A DNA stretch of 64,000 nt from Zelonia costaricensis (taxonomy: Eukaryota; Euglenozoa; Kinetoplastea; Trypanosomatida; Trypanosomatidae). The notes beneath the pieces were generated by a model. That model saw only the letters and a program-made list of their open reading frames with translations. It searched no databases and was not told the origin of the DNA. Positions 63,697 to 64,000 of this stretch are shown here, one piece after another. The DNA lies in contig JASAOO010003544.1 in NCBI GenBank assembly GCA_030849075.1, forward strand, positions 51,691 through 115,690. The letters run 5' to 3'. The position numbers and the translations under genes are program-made. The stretch's first letter is position 1; every line of letters starts with the position of its first letter.

Positions 63697-64000
63697 ATGG
63701 CCGCGACGAGGGCCCTCTCCACCCCCCTCCCCTTCTCACTTCGTCGACCTCACAATCCGCTCCGCACGCGGTCGCTCGTGTGCCGCGGAGACACGGGGCG
63801 CGCAGACGATGCGCTCGGAGAGCGCGCCGGTAAGAAAATCCTGAGGAAAACGAAGACGTGTCAGCAGGCGCAGGACGTTGCACTCCGACTAACACCGACT
63901 CTCGTAGCGTCCGTTCCTTTCGTGGAGGCGCGGTACTCAGCCGTGCGTGAGGCCACAAGTCTCCGACTTCGCCTCACCCGCCTCGCCCCCATCCGCCCCC
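63697..64000 (+). CDS. Possible 5' end of a gene running off the right edge
   Basis: The frame is open from ATG 63697 to the end of the window (101 codons) with an in-frame TAG immediately upstream at 63685-63687. The translation begins MAATRALSTPLPFSLRRPHN and is rich in Arg, Leu, Ser and Thr with few acidic residues, which would fit a mitochondrial presequence. It continues ERAGKKILRKTKTCQQAQDV. Third-position GC is lower than in the established genes, and Arg/Leu content remains high to the end, so a chance frame cannot be excluded. A good polypyrimidine/AG signal precedes it. No family was recognised. Confidence 0.35.
   Translation, partial: MAATRALSTPLPFSLRRPHNPLRTRSLVCRGDTGRADDALGERAGKKILRKTKTCQQAQDVALRLTPTLVASVPFVEARYSAVREATSLRLRLTRLAPIRP

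Noticed and set aside
1..64000. tRNA, rRNA, CRISPR or bacterial-type operon features
   Set aside because: No B-box-like tRNA sequence, rRNA core or spaced direct repeats were noticed on reading. This was a visual scan, not a computed search.

Overview
The window is nuclear DNA from a trypanosomatid, most likely Leishmania or a close relative. All recognisable genes are intron-less, very GC-rich at third codon positions and on the + strand, as in a polycistronic transcription unit. They are separated by 0.7-5.9 kb spacers rich in C/T tracts, CA/TG microsatellites and G or C homopolymers, and most starts follow a polypyrimidine tract plus AG, the layout of spliced-leader trans-splicing. No strand switch, operon-type promoter, tRNA, rRNA or CRISPR array was seen. 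From memory, a mitochondrial-type class I fumarase followed a few genes later by the LPG5A UDP-galactose transporter is the order at about gene numbers 0320-0360 of L. major chromosome 24. The species cannot be fixed from this sequence alone.

Layout, all + strand: an RBBP4/CAF-1-type WD40 protein lacking its N-terminus (to 1163); a DEAD-box helicase of DDX56/Dbp9 type (2128-3948); a 3158-residue protein that looks like SZT2, the large KICSTOR subunit (5202-14678); a PPP-family protein with most catalytic residues lost, so probably a pseudophosphatase (15416-19606); the axonemal outer-arm dynein intermediate chain DNAI1/IC78 (20718-22778); an FCP1/SCP-like HAD phosphatase (26466-27641); the RING-CH ligase listerin/Ltn1 (29530-34968); an unrecognised protein (35831-36793); a leucine-rich-repeat protein (38056-39558); a 5.9 kb spacer with a strong hairpin; class I fumarase (45493-47142); a METTL17/Rsm22-type mitoribosome assembly factor (50076-53180); the GPI ethanolamine-phosphate transferase PIG-O/GPI13 (54068-56953); a four-TM protein (57843-58631); an 86-residue single-TM protein (59323-59583); a nucleotide-sugar transporter, probably LPG5A (60605-61930); and a possible gene start running off the right edge (63697 onward).

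The genes do not form one pathway, which is normal for a trypanosomatid gene array. Sub-themes are chromatin and ribosome biogenesis on the left, nutrient and phosphatase signalling next, flagellar motility and ribosome quality control in the middle, mitochondrial metabolism and translation, and glycoconjugate synthesis (GPI bridging phosphate, Golgi UDP-Gal import) on the right. The most notable items are the SZT2-like giant protein, the degenerate PPP protein beside it, the structured block in the 5.9 kb spacer, and the small membrane protein between the four-TM gene and the transporter. Single N bases at 45358 and 62101 mark uncertain assembly positions. Family assignments rest on motif reading without database searches.
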